Source: Epiperipatus broadwayi
Lineage: Eukaryota > Onychophora > Udeonychophora > Euonychophora > Peripatidae
Reading direction: 5' to 3'
DNA length: 64,000 nucleotides
Assembly (NCBI GenBank): GCA_028023455.1
Contig: JAQFVV010006215.1
Span: 694,580-758,579 of the forward strand
In this document: positions 20,775-31,224 of the stretch, in pieces
How positions within the stretch are numbered: the stretch's first letter is position 1
How the letters are laid out: each line of letters starts with the position of its first letter
The notes under the pieces: generated by a model
The model's database searches: none
Told to the model about the DNA's origin: nothing
The model's input: only the letters and a program-made list of their open reading frames with translations
Position numbers and translations under genes: made by a program

Positions 20775-22640
20775 TATTGTATCTGAAAAAATTGTGCTAC
20801 CCACAGAAAAATCACATGAGGGCAATACACATGTGCATTTCACATTCTGATGTCACAGACTGATAATTTTTTCTATTACATCCTGCTAAGGTCAGTGAGA
20901 ACTGTGAAACTCTTAATTATTTTATTTAAGTTATTGACTACAAATAATGATGACAAATTGCTAAAAATAAAAAGACCAGCACAATTTATATATGTATATA
21001 CAAAAAAAAACACACATCGGTGGCACTTTACTTAATTGCTTTATAAATTAATTAAAGGTAACTCAACCTTTCTAAATCTTATTATTATTTTAATTTATGC
21101 ACAGATATAATATACGGTAGTTTAAATGACTTTACACAATTGAGATTTAATAATTTTTATTTTAAAATATTATCATTAAATGTCTTTGAATGGATTCTAA
21201 TCTGCTTAAGCAACTAACTGCTTGCACCTCTCATTATTGCTGTTCTAAGATTAAATGATCCTGCCAAATGAGAATAATAGAATATTATCAATGAAAAACA
21301 ATTTAACTAATGGATTATGTGCTCAATTTCAAATTATGACATTAGCAAGCAATTAAAATAATCAAAAATTGTATAATACAGGAAATAATGTCTGTATGAC
21401 AATGATTGATACATAAGAGTAAATATATGTAAAAATTATATCCATATGGTAGAAACTAAACTTCTACCACATTCTACTTCTTAAGTTTTTGGTTTCACAA
21501 ATGAGTGACTGGCTGTCACAAACACATCACTACATGACATATATAAAAATAAAATAGATAATATATGATAGGAATGGTTTGTCTACCACACATCATTGTT
21601 TAAACCAATAATGAAAGTAAGTGACCAGCAGTCACAAATGGTTTTACAATCATTTCACTATTTAATTATATAAGAATGAGTTCCAGATATAACTAGAATA
21701 ACCTGAATTGATGGATTGCTAACCATCCATTTTTATAACTAATATTACCTCAAAAACAAAAGTGCAGTTTGCTCAGTCTATCTTGTCTATGCATCATGAT
21801 TGAACTCCATTCATATCTTATAAATTTACCACTTTAACATATTATTTATACTTTAAATAAAGTGGAATAACTGTTTTAATTAACATACCATTTTAATAGC
21901 ATGATCAGAGATTATGAAAATAGGCTTTAACTGAGTATTCTAAGACTATTACGTTACAATTATCACTGATTAAATTAAGGTTTTCTATAGAAAACAACAC
22001 ATTAATCTCTTGCTATACATGCTCATAAACAGATTTAGACTAATAGTTATTTATTAATATATTTTTATTAGAGCAAAGATAAATAATGATTAACAAGAAA
22101 AGTTCATACCTCTTATTAGTGTAAAACTTCATATTTGTTCCTTAAGATATTAAATTATTTTTGTAGCATTTTTAAATTAAACAATAGCTATGATGATGGC
22201 AAGCTTAAGTCACAATTTCAAATGCTCTTAAGATGCTTAAGTCTCAGTTTATAGCTTTGGTTTGGTGACTGGTTCCTCCTTTAGCACTGGACATCAGATT
22301 CATTCACATAGGTTAAAGCATAGTGGACACATGTTCAGTTGGCTTCTTCACATATAGACAGTTTCTTTTCTGGGATCCAGTGATGAGTTTTTCAGCTTTC
22401 CCTCTGCCAGATTGACAGAATGAAGCAGACAATGGCTTCTCTACTCTTGCATTTTAGATCTGACAAAACAGAAAAATAATGGCAATTTTTGTAGTAACAG
22501 CAAATGAAGAATAATTAAAGCAAAATAGAAAAAATTCCTCTGAATAAATTGTAAGCACTATTTATATTCACTAGAATTAGTTTATTAGTAAAATTCAAAT
22601 CCATCATTCGTCTTTTGGATCCTTTGATCTATTGACTATA
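20775..22640 (+). repeat. segmental duplication, copy 1
   Basis: Matches 25975-28580 in the same orientation over its whole length, with moderate divergence: shared text includes ggtggcactttacttaattg, aagtaagtgaccagcagtca and cttttggatcctttgatct. It lacks the 0.7 kb HHR insertion found in copy 2 and so preserves the pre-insertion site (near 21298-21310, acaatttaactaa). No gene is evident. The frame 20850-21035 is not kept in copy 2. Confidence 0.85.
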
Positions 22641-24679
22641 GATAATTCCTGAAAATCCTCTGTGGTCCATTGCTTATTTGCCCAACACCATATTTGCAAG
22701 CTCTTATCTTTGAGTGGGAATAACAACCCTTTTAATTAAAGTGTGTCAATTATTTATCCTCTTATTTTAATCTATCAATCTGTATACAAGCATTTTGATT
22801 ACTTTTTTCTAGAATGTCATTTCTACTTTTAATTATTGTTAAAAGAAAACATCTTTTGTTTTTAACCTATTTTTGAATTAAATTTAGAATTAATTAGCCT
22901 TTTACAACTTTTTAAACAATATTTTATTTTATTTGATTTAACAAAATAACTTTATACTGTATACATCTGTGCATATAAAAATGTAAATAATCTTTATTTA
23001 TTGAAATTATTTTAAAAACTTTTAAATTTAAAAACTTCTTCATGATTTTTAATTTACAGACATAAAGTACAGCTTCATAATCTTCCAAAAAACAAACAAT
23101 TAAAAATAATTTTACTTGGTTAGTAAAGTATTTACATACATTTAAAAATTAATATACAAAAATACCTTATATATTCAAATTTATGTTTAATTTAGCTTTG
23201 ACATTTCCAGCTGAGTACCATTTGAAACAAAGTTATTAATATTTCCACAACTGATATTATCTAGTGGTTCTTTTATTAATTTTGCCACTCTCACTTGATG
23301 GCATCCCATCAATATATCCAGAACCATATCCACTTTGATTATATATCTTTCTATATGTGCCTTAACCTTTGGATTGATTCTCGTGAATTATTTGATTTTT
23401 GACCAATTCACCTGCTGGTGAATTTTTTCACAAGTATTATATGTTAAAATGCGTGTAAAATGGTATATTTTATTATATATAATTTTCACTGAAAAATTTG
23501 CACTAGGTGGGAAATTCAAACTTCCTGCTCTTACAATAGACATAAATCCCACCCCGATATATTCAGCCATTGTCTGTTGCCAAGGCTGTAAAATGTTCAG
23601 TGTTTTTTAACATTGTTTAAAGCAAATAGTTCCAATGACCAAAAATGTGTTTATTCATGAATTTATTACTGTTTTAGATATTTTTACAATAATTTACACT
23701 ATATTTATTAGATATCAAGAAATATAAATTATTAATAACTTATTTTGACTTGAAATACTTTATTTTAAAAAATATAATGTTATATTAGCAGTGAATATAA
23801 ATATGGCCTGAAGCTATTTACAAGCTTAGCTTCTACATAATTAATCTACTTATACTAAAGAGTATGAAAATATTGCAGTTTTGCAATAAATATTCAAATA
23901 TGTTAAACTTTTAAAGCATAATTCATTAGATATAAAAGAAATAAATAAATGTTCATTTCAATTTTTAAAAATAATAAGAATTAAGAAATATTTCGTTGAT
24001 TTTATAAACTGAAAATAATTTTTCTAAAAATGATGACATGTAAAATTTTTGTTTCTATTACAATCTCATTTTTTAAATATTTACAAAAACAAAATGTGAA
24101 CATTTAAAATTTATTTCAGTAGTAAACAAAAATATTTATCAAATGAAATCAAATTTATTATTTTTAGATAAGTAATAATCATTTAATCATATATTCTACC
24201 TTTATTTGAGAGACAAAGAAAAACTCAGAAAATGCTAAAAGGGGTAGTCTTAGGCTGCATAGTGAAAGGGTTAATAATCTCATGACAAGTTATGTTATTA
24301 TCTGTATTATCCACATTAGTGGATTATGAGATAGCTGTTCCCCAGTTTTATATATTTTATCACTAGCACAGGCAATACTGTAAGAACATATTAGTAAAAT
24401 TTTCTAATTTGGCTATTCCACAGTCTGCAATTGTTATTTATCACACTGTTCAGAATTTTACTAAATAATTTTATACCCTGCTTTTCATTTATTCCATAGA
24501 GATCAGTACTACAATACAAGCAATTGTGAAAATATCCAACAAAATTTGAGTCTTACCATTTTTTGTGTTATAAACTTTCTTTTTATAAACCAGAGTTCAC
24601 TATTCATTTTGAAGTTGGCTTGATACTCCCTTTTATAGACTTTTTTATTATTTCTTTATTGTGTTTATGTAATTCTTTT
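22641..24679. other. intergenic, no convincing feature
   Basis: AT-rich. A minus-strand open frame at 23388-23570 (starting MAEYIGVGFMSIVRAG) is compositionally less AT-biased than its surroundings but has no recognisable family and no clear splice signals. Confidence 0.45.
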
Positions 24680-25167
24680 TTCTTGATATCTATAATTTAT
24701 ACTTTGTTTTTATCTCTTCTCTCATATCACTTATACCCATGTCACTTTTTGTGACTTCTATCTTATGACTCTTATAATCATCTTTAATCTCACTAACAAT
24801 TTCTTTCTCTTCTTTTACCTCTTGCTGTACTATTCTTATGTCATTTCTCATTTCACCAACCTTTTCTTTAATCAGCCTAATCTCCTGATTTACTTCATCT
24901 ATACTCTTACTTAGCTTTACTTCACTGCTTCTAATGCATTTTGTATATGATCAGCCATATCCCTCATCCTTGCTTCATTTCTTCCATATTTTTTATTATA
25001 TTCTATAGCTTCTTATTTAATATTTCCATCTTTAGCTTGAACTGCATCTGAATCTCTTTTGGCTCATTTGTTTTTTCCACCTTTTGGGGACTTTTGCAAG
25101 AAATTGGATTATCTTCCCATACTATCTCCTGAGTTATTAAATCATAACTTTGTTCTTCCGATTCCAT
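24680..25167 (-). pseudogene. decayed coiled-coil ORF, possibly ORF1 of a non-LTR retrotransposon
   Basis: The minus-strand frame opens with ATG at 25167 (MESEEQSYDLITQEIVWE) and runs 55 codons before the first stop. Downstream pieces in shifted frames are heptad-like and highly charged: EARMRDMADHIQNALEAVK, LSKSIDEVNQEIRLIKEKV, GEMRNDIRIVQQEVKEEKE, MGISDMREEIKTKY. A long Glu/Lys coiled coil after a short acidic N terminus is typical of ORF1 proteins of non-LTR retrotransposons, which bind element RNA, but other coiled-coil proteins look similar. At least three frame breaks or stops make it a pseudogene. No reverse transcriptase follows it. Confidence 0.5.
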
Positions 25168-25704
25168 ATTTATAATATATAAAACCTATACAAAAGTAAA
25201 ATTCTTCCGTGTGTTTCCTAAAGTAGCCCTAAATTCTGTTTTAACAATATTTGTTATTTATTAATTCTCTATTTTCTTTAAACATCTATCCCATTCTGTC
25301 TTACTTTAGCTGTGAACATACCAGATTTCCATCAAAGTCCTTCACTTGCCATTATATTATGTCCTACTTTCAAACTTTCTTATGTCCAATTAAAGAAAAA
25401 TGTTCTTTATATATATAAAACAGCATGTGTTTATTTTCTTACAGCCAAAACAAATTTCATATAACAAAAATAACTTTTATTATGCTTTGTGTATATATAC
25501 ATTTTTATTCTCATTATTGGCAATACTTGTCAAACAACTTTTTTTTGATAAATCTATTTTTGCAACCAATAAACTTACGTTTATAAATCTATATTTAAAA
25601 TAAACTACTTAAAACTTCTCCCCCTTCTACAACCTGTCAAATTTATTTTTAAAAAACAAAATGAAATTATTCTATTTAACCTTTTTTTTTATATCATTAA
25701 AAAA

Positions 25705-25965
25705 ATCTATATGTATCTCAAAAATACATGGTTAACTCATTGTACCTCATATTTTAAGCCCTATATTATATATACAAAAATATGTATCTCAGGGATTCAT
25801 GGACCATACAATCAGTACCACTTTGCAGGCATTATCTTACAAAAAATATATGTATCTCAGGAATATGTAGGTGATGGTGTCATATTATTAAAAAATAGTA
25901 CATATATCTAAGGGATATGTGGATATGTACTTAAGTAACAGTACCACATTGTTGCACCATATTAT
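25705..25965. repeat. imperfect tandem repeat of about 70-80 bp
   Basis: Near 25712, 25783, 25851 and 25900 the phrase tatgtatctcagggattcat or a variant recurs, followed by gtaccactttgcaggc-like text and the start of the next unit. About three to four diverged units, directly upstream of segmental duplication copy 2. Confidence 0.55.
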
Positions 25966-26629
25966 ATAAAAATACAATATAGTGATGCTGACAGAATTGT
26001 GCAACCCACATGAAAATCATCTGAGGACAGCCCACATGTGCATACTACATTTTGACATAATATACTTATAATTTTTTTGTTTTACAGCTCACTAAAGTCA
26101 GGAAGAAATGTTAAAATATTAATTATTTTATTTAGGTTATTATTTACAATTAATGATGACAAACTGCCAAAAATAATGAGACCAACACAATTTGGTTATG
26201 TATATACAAAATAACACACATTGGTGGCACTTTACTTAATTGCTTTATAAATTAATTAAAGCTAACTCAACCTTTCTAAATATTATTGTATTATTTTAAT
26301 TTATGCATATATATTGTATACAATAGATTAAATGTCTTTACACAATTAAGATTTGGTAATTTCTATTTATGGGTATTATTGTCATTAGATATTTTTGAAT
26401 GAAACCCAATCTACTGCATAGACATCTAACTGCTCACAGCTCTCATTATTGCTGTTCTAGGACAAACAACTCTCCAAATGAGGATAATATGAATATCAAT
26501 GAATAATGATCTAACTAAAACAGGCAGAAACTCACTATACATATTGCCACTCACAACTAGCTAGAGTAATCAATGGATGCCAGAAAGCTTGTACATAAAA
26601 TCCCCATCTAGTACCTACTCATCCAATAT

Positions 26630-26671
26630 CTCCAGACTAGTTTCTGGCTTGTGGCCTTTATCAGTGAGGAG
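26630..26671 (-). ncRNA. hammerhead motif, family A (A4 left unit)
   Basis: Minus strand: stem I CTCC/GGAG with a small bulge, CTGATAA (G8 to A), stem II GGC/GCC, GAAA, ACTAGT, C17 at 26635. Same G8 defect as A1, so probably inherited from a common source or lost independently at the same site. Confidence 0.65.
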
Positions 26672-27025
26672 CCTTAGACCTGAGAGCACTGCAACTAGAT
26701 CTTAGGATCTAATGCAACCCTCCAGCAGTCACCTTTTATCTCTACTTATCAACAAAAGTATGAGTCTTAAATTGAAAACACCTTAATATTTTCAATTCAA
26801 GCTCATTAGCTTATGTAGTCATATAGGTCTGAACTCAGTTCAATACCTATACATTTTGGTGTCTTTGGCTCTTTGATAACCATGGCCACCATTATCCTAT
26901 TAGGCAGGATTGATTTTAAGCCAATAAACATCACATGATCACCATTTCTTATGCTTGCTTATAACTGTTATTAAAACAGGCAAAACTAACTATATGTATT
27001 GCCACTCACAGCAAGCTAGAGTAAT

Positions 27026-27060
27026 CACTGATGAAGGCCACAAGCCAGAAACTAGTCTGG
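27026..27060 (+). ncRNA. hammerhead motif, family A (A4 right unit, core intact, stem I lost)
   Basis: CTGATGA (27028-27034), extra A, stem II GGC/GCC with loop CACAA, GAAA, palindromic ACTAGT and C17 at 27057 all match the family consensus. The upstream half of stem I is missing because the unit is truncated just before C3, so folding in cis is doubtful. Confidence 0.65.
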
Positions 27061-28580
27061 GGATATTGGATGAATAGGTACTAGATGGGGATTTTTTGCA
27101 GAAGCCTTCTAGCATCCATTGATTACTCTAGCTTGCTGTGAGTGGCAATACATATAGTGAGTTTTGCCTGTTTTAATAACAGTTATAAGCAATTATAAGA
27201 AATGGTGATCATGTAATTATCTAACTAATCAACTGTGTGCTCAATTTCAGGTTATGACATTAGCAAGCAATTAAAATAATCAAATAATTGTATAATACAG
27301 GAAATAACATTTGTACTACAATGATTGATATGTAAGAGAAAATACATGTATAAATTATATGCATATTATAGGAATTAAACTTCCATCATATAATACTTCT
27401 AAGAGTATTTGATACCACATATGAGTGACCGGATATTGAAAACATATCACTATATGACATGTATGAAATAAAATAGATAATATACAATAGGAATTGCTCA
27501 CCTACTGCATACCATTGTTTAATAAAACAAATAATGAAAGTAAGTGACCAGCAGTCACAAATGGTTTTACAATTATTTCACTATTCCATTACATAAGAAT
27601 AAGTTCTAAATGTAATTAGCATAACCTGAATTGCCAGCTATCCATTTTTATCAATAATATTACCTGAAAAACAAACCTGTAGCTTGCTCAATTTGAAACC
27701 TATTAGATACAATCTTAATCTATCTTGTCTATGCAGTATGATTAAATTCCATTTATGATTAAAATCCATTCATAATTTATCAATTTACTACTTTAACATA
27801 TTATTTATATTCTAAATAAAGTGGAAATAACTATTTTAACCAATATACCATTTTTAATAACATGGCCAGAGATGATTAAAATACGGTTTATCTGAATTAT
27901 CTAAAATTATTACTTTAAAATTCTCATCATTTAAATTATGGCTTGCTAAAAAAAACAATACAATAGTCTCTCATCATACATGTTTATATACAGATTTAAA
28001 CTATTAATTATTCATTAACATATTTTTATTAGATCACATAATGATTAACTAGAAATTTGTCTAATGTTCATACCTTTTGTTACAGTATAACAATCCTTTA
28101 GGTATTGGTTTATTTTTGTAGCATTTTTATTAAACTACAGTTACAGTGAGGTCAGGTTTAAGTTACCATTTCAAAAGCTTTTAGGACACTTAAGTCTCAA
28201 TTTAGTCTTGGTTAGACAGCTGGTTTCTTCTGTAGTGATAACCATCAAATTCATTCATATAAGTTAATGCATAACAGACATATTTGGGTGGCTTTTTCAC
28301 ATATAGACAGATTCTTTTCCTGGATTCGGTGATAGATACTCCAGCCTGCCCTCTACTAGCTTGGCCAAATGAATCAGATAATGGTTTCTCTACTCTTGCA
28401 ATGTAGATCTGGCAAAATAGAATAATGATAATCTTTTTAGTAACAGCTGATAAAGTATAATGAAAACAGAATAGGAAAAAATCCTCTGAATAAATTGTAA
28501 GCACTATTTATATTCGCTAGAGTTAGCTTATCAGTAAAACTCAGATCCATTACTCATCTTTTGGATCCTTTGATCTGTTG

Positions 28581-30016
28581 TATAAACATTACAGATATAT
28601 TACAGATATATATAATATAAATTAATATTGATTTAGAAAACAAAGTAAGCTAGAATCAGAGGCTTGTGGCAAATTGGAGGTTACCTCAGAACCAATCAGT
28701 TGAAACCAGCAGTTATAAAATCAGATCATTTAGCAGGCTTCCTTGACACAGTACAGTCTCCAGGCTAGGTGTTGAGAGCACTGGAATGGCATTGCAATGA
28801 GCTGGTGGAACAGAGCTCCGAAAAGCAAACCACCAATCTTTTCACTCCATCATTCTGTAGGAATGATGTACTATAAATACTAATGAACTCTCTTCAGTGA
28901 ACTGTTCTTCAATCATCTCTTATCAAAATTTTCTACTATTTATCTGATTTGGCCTTATCTATAGGATTCAATCTACATGATGTTTTCTGGTGACTTTCTC
29001 TGTGCAGGAAATCTACAATCTTGCATTAAACATGGCCCAAGGGTTCATTTTGATAATTAAAAGAAAACAGCAAACAAGCATGATTAAGTTTATCAGTCAT
29101 CGTATCAACAAAGCCTATTTAATTAAGATTTAGATTAAAGAAAATGTAAATTTTATTCACAAAAATTTTAGGAATTTGGTACATTCTATAAATAATATGA
29201 CTCTCAAATCTGATATCTGATATAAAATGTAAATACAAATTTACAAAATATTCCTTACAAATATTAGATTGTTTACATAATTGATCCTTTAATGTACATT
29301 TATCAAAAGATAAATATAAAATGTTACCAATTGATTAATTGAAAAAAAAAAGGACGTTAATGAAAGAATTTAAAATATTTGTAAGATTTTATAGATATCT
29401 AGGATGCAATTATTTACTCAATGCTGCCAATTTAATAAAATAAACACAATATACATTTCTACAAATATTATAAAATAAATAAACTATTATAAAAAGGTTA
29501 GTTTTAATCATAAAATATAAATTAATGAAATATAAATTAGATAAAAGATTATAATATTGATTATAAATATACTACCACCTATTATGAGATGGGTGTCAGT
29601 TAATATACAAGATTGGGTTCAAACCCATACTAGTGCTGATGACATTGGCACTAGGTGAAGCAGAAATATGTACTATATTTCCAGCTTCAATACATATTCT
29701 AAAAAGATGTAATAAACAGAAATTTTTTTAGTGTGTTCCTGTTTTGTTTTCCCTCTATTCATTCTTGTTTCACTTTTAAAAAAAAACAATAATTAAGAAA
29801 TATCTTAATTAGAAAAAACTATATTTGAACATTGTAAAATCTGATAAAAAATGTATTCCTACTTTGCAATCAAGTAAGAATTCTGCTTTTACAGAGGATT
29901 GCCTTTGCAAGTATGTAAAGATACTCAAGTGTTACAAAATATTTTTAATTAAATATTTTTGGGCAAACAACATATTAAAAATAGTTAAGTCTTCATCTTG
30001 AAACATATATATATAT
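28581..30016. other. intergenic; moderately GC-richer patch at 28640-29040
   Basis: The patch contains a TATA-like tataaatac (about 28872) and some promoter-like text reminiscent of a retroviral-type LTR, but no second copy, target duplication or primer site could be shown. The rest is AT-rich without features. Confidence 0.4.
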
Positions 30017-30403
30017 TTGGAAAGGTATGATTTAAGAACCATGAGAGTCAATTGAAATATTAAAGAGACCTACTGGTTTAAATAGGGTCAGTGAAGCACA
30101 ACGTATTCCAGTTATGTGGAAACCTCTCATTTTATCTCTGTCTTCTAATATTAATGTAAAATTAATAGGTGAAAAAACTGAGGGAAATAAACATTTTGAT
30201 AAGCCTCATATTTTGAACGCTGAACTACTTCAAGTTGAAACTCATTTCTCATCTCACACTCAGTCATGTTACTGTTTGAGATCTAACAATTTTTCTTTCA
30301 AAAGTTAATCTTGACAATGCCGGATGCTAGTTCATCAAAATATTAGCATGTAATGGAAAATAACACATGATTTAACCCAAAAAATAATTTATATATATGT
30401 AAT
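30017..30403 (+). pseudogene. Penelope-like element, short 3' fragment (copy 3)
   Basis: Begins abruptly at the codons for ERYDLRTMR and contains the last part of the PLE GIY-YIG region, including KPHILNAELLQVETHFSSH, ending at the stop at 30306-30308. A 2-bp deletion after ACCATGAGAG shifts the frame relative to the 1.8-3.4 kb copies. It continues through the shared 3' tail to cccaaaaaataatt and a TA run. It is 5'-truncated by hundreds of codons and carries no partner in inverted orientation. Confidence 0.85.
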
Positions 30404-30462
30404 ACAACTTAAATGTTTATTAATTAAAAAATATTGTAATAACAACAAAAAAAAATATAACA

Positions 30463-30655
30463 GTGATTAATTATTATATACAATATTTTAATCCACAGAA
30501 GTACTTTTGGTTAATTATTTACCCCTCTGCAACTGAAGAAGGTTAAGTAATTAACCAAAAGTACTTCTGCAGATTGAAAGACTGTATAATAATTAATCAC
30601 ACTAAATGTACTTCTGTGGATTGAAAGACTGTGTGTGTATAATAATTAATCACTA
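30463..30655. mobile_element. HHR foldback family M
   Basis: Inverted arms 30463-30520 and 30545-30600 (gtacttttggttaatta against its reverse; gattaattattata against tataataattaatc). The end of the right arm is duplicated once more in direct orientation (gtacttctgtggattgaaag at about 30610). A hammerhead-like motif lies across the centre and right arm. It sits between the PLE fragment and repeat I. Confidence 0.65.
30527..30572 (+). ncRNA. hammerhead-like motif, family M (G12 mutated)
   Basis: Stem I CTGCA (30527-30531) pairs with TGCAG (30568-30572). CTGAAGA (30533-30539) is canonical, followed by an extra A and stem II GGTTA/TAACC. The second box reads AAAA for GAAA, with the preceding C making a former CpG likely. 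Stem III is the palindrome AGTACT, followed by T as position 17. The mutation should prevent cleavage, but the fold supports a sixth family. Confidence 0.5.
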
Positions 30656-30662
30656 TTATATA

Positions 30663-31224
30663 TTGTAATGATACAGACTTGGGGATAAACCTGGGGTGAT
30701 GGAAAATCATCATTATCATCAATCCTATTTAATACATTAATAAATGTGAGCAAAGAGCCTGAGAGATCATCAAAAACAAAGACTAACTAATTATAAGTTC
30801 ACCGAGCATTACAGAGAAGAAAAATAATCATTCATCACCATGAATGGTCAAAAAAATAAAATCAACAGTCTATTTTGTGACTGGATTTGAAAGTAATCAC
30901 TATAGATCAGGCTATTTATTTAGCCTTTGCCATGCATGGGGCAGATTATATAAAGAATAATTTGGATGGACAAACTTAAGTGCTAATCCATAAGCATATA
31001 ACAATTAAAAAAATAATTCTGGGTACAGAAGCATACTGATCATCATCACTGCCCTGGCCATTTAGTGTCATTAATGTACTGGCAACTATAAACTTAAGTT
31101 TTGATACTAACAACTAAATAAAATGCAATACATGGACTTTAAAGGGTATCCCTTTGAACCAACTAGGATCATGATTATCTAGATGTCCATAACACTAAAC
31201 ATAAATCTCAATCTATTGTAACCT
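30663..31224 (+). repeat. repeat family I, first-half copy
   Basis: Matches 39640-40210 and, inverted, the region 42200-43550 (with the MITE removed). Shared text includes acaaagactaactaattata and gtgctaatccataagcatat. It preserves the uninterrupted site into which the piggyBac-type MITE inserted in the 42-43 kb copy (cattaatgtactgg near 31068-31081). No coding capacity. Confidence 0.75.

Larger units (their letters stand above)
26506..27228. mobile_element. HHR family A composite A4 with target duplication and paralogous empty site
   Basis: The insert (about 26519-27215) consists of a long minus-oriented family A unit resembling A1, joined near 26970 to a plus-oriented unit that ends with the standard tail taataacagttataagc and gatcatgta. 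It is flanked by atgatctaactaa (26506-26518) and attatctaactaa (27216-27228), 13 bp with one mismatch. The corresponding place in duplication copy 1 has the sequence once and no insert, so both ends are defined by comparison. The insertion happened after the segmental duplication or in only one copy. Confidence 0.85.
25975..28580 (+). repeat. segmental duplication, copy 2 (with HHR insertion)
   Basis: Direct duplicate of 20775-22640, about 5.2 kb downstream, interrupted by the family A composite at about 26519-27215. Removing the insert restores co-linearity with copy 1. A minus-strand frame (28202-28504) is open here, but the matching part of copy 1 has stops and frameshifts, so I do not call a gene. 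Confidence 0.85.

Noticed and set aside
23388-23570. Minus-strand frame MAEYIGVGFMSIVRAG with nearby GGTGGGA ... TCCCACC pairing
   Set aside because: Neither a known protein nor a tRNA-like fold of proper length (about 48 nt) could be supported.
28202-28504. 100-codon minus-strand open frame in segmental duplication copy 2
   Set aside because: The equivalent part of copy 1 has stops and frameshifts and no protein family is recognisable, so the frame is probably accidental.
28640-29040. LTR-like patch with TATA-like tataaatac and a tggtgac stretch
   Set aside because: No second copy, no TG...CA ends, no target duplication and no primer-binding site could be shown.
29600-29760. B-box-like gggttcaaaccc, possible SINE or tRNA relic
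   Set aside because: No A box at a suitable distance and no second copy in the window. Similar isolated B-box-like stretches occur near 46368 and 60948.
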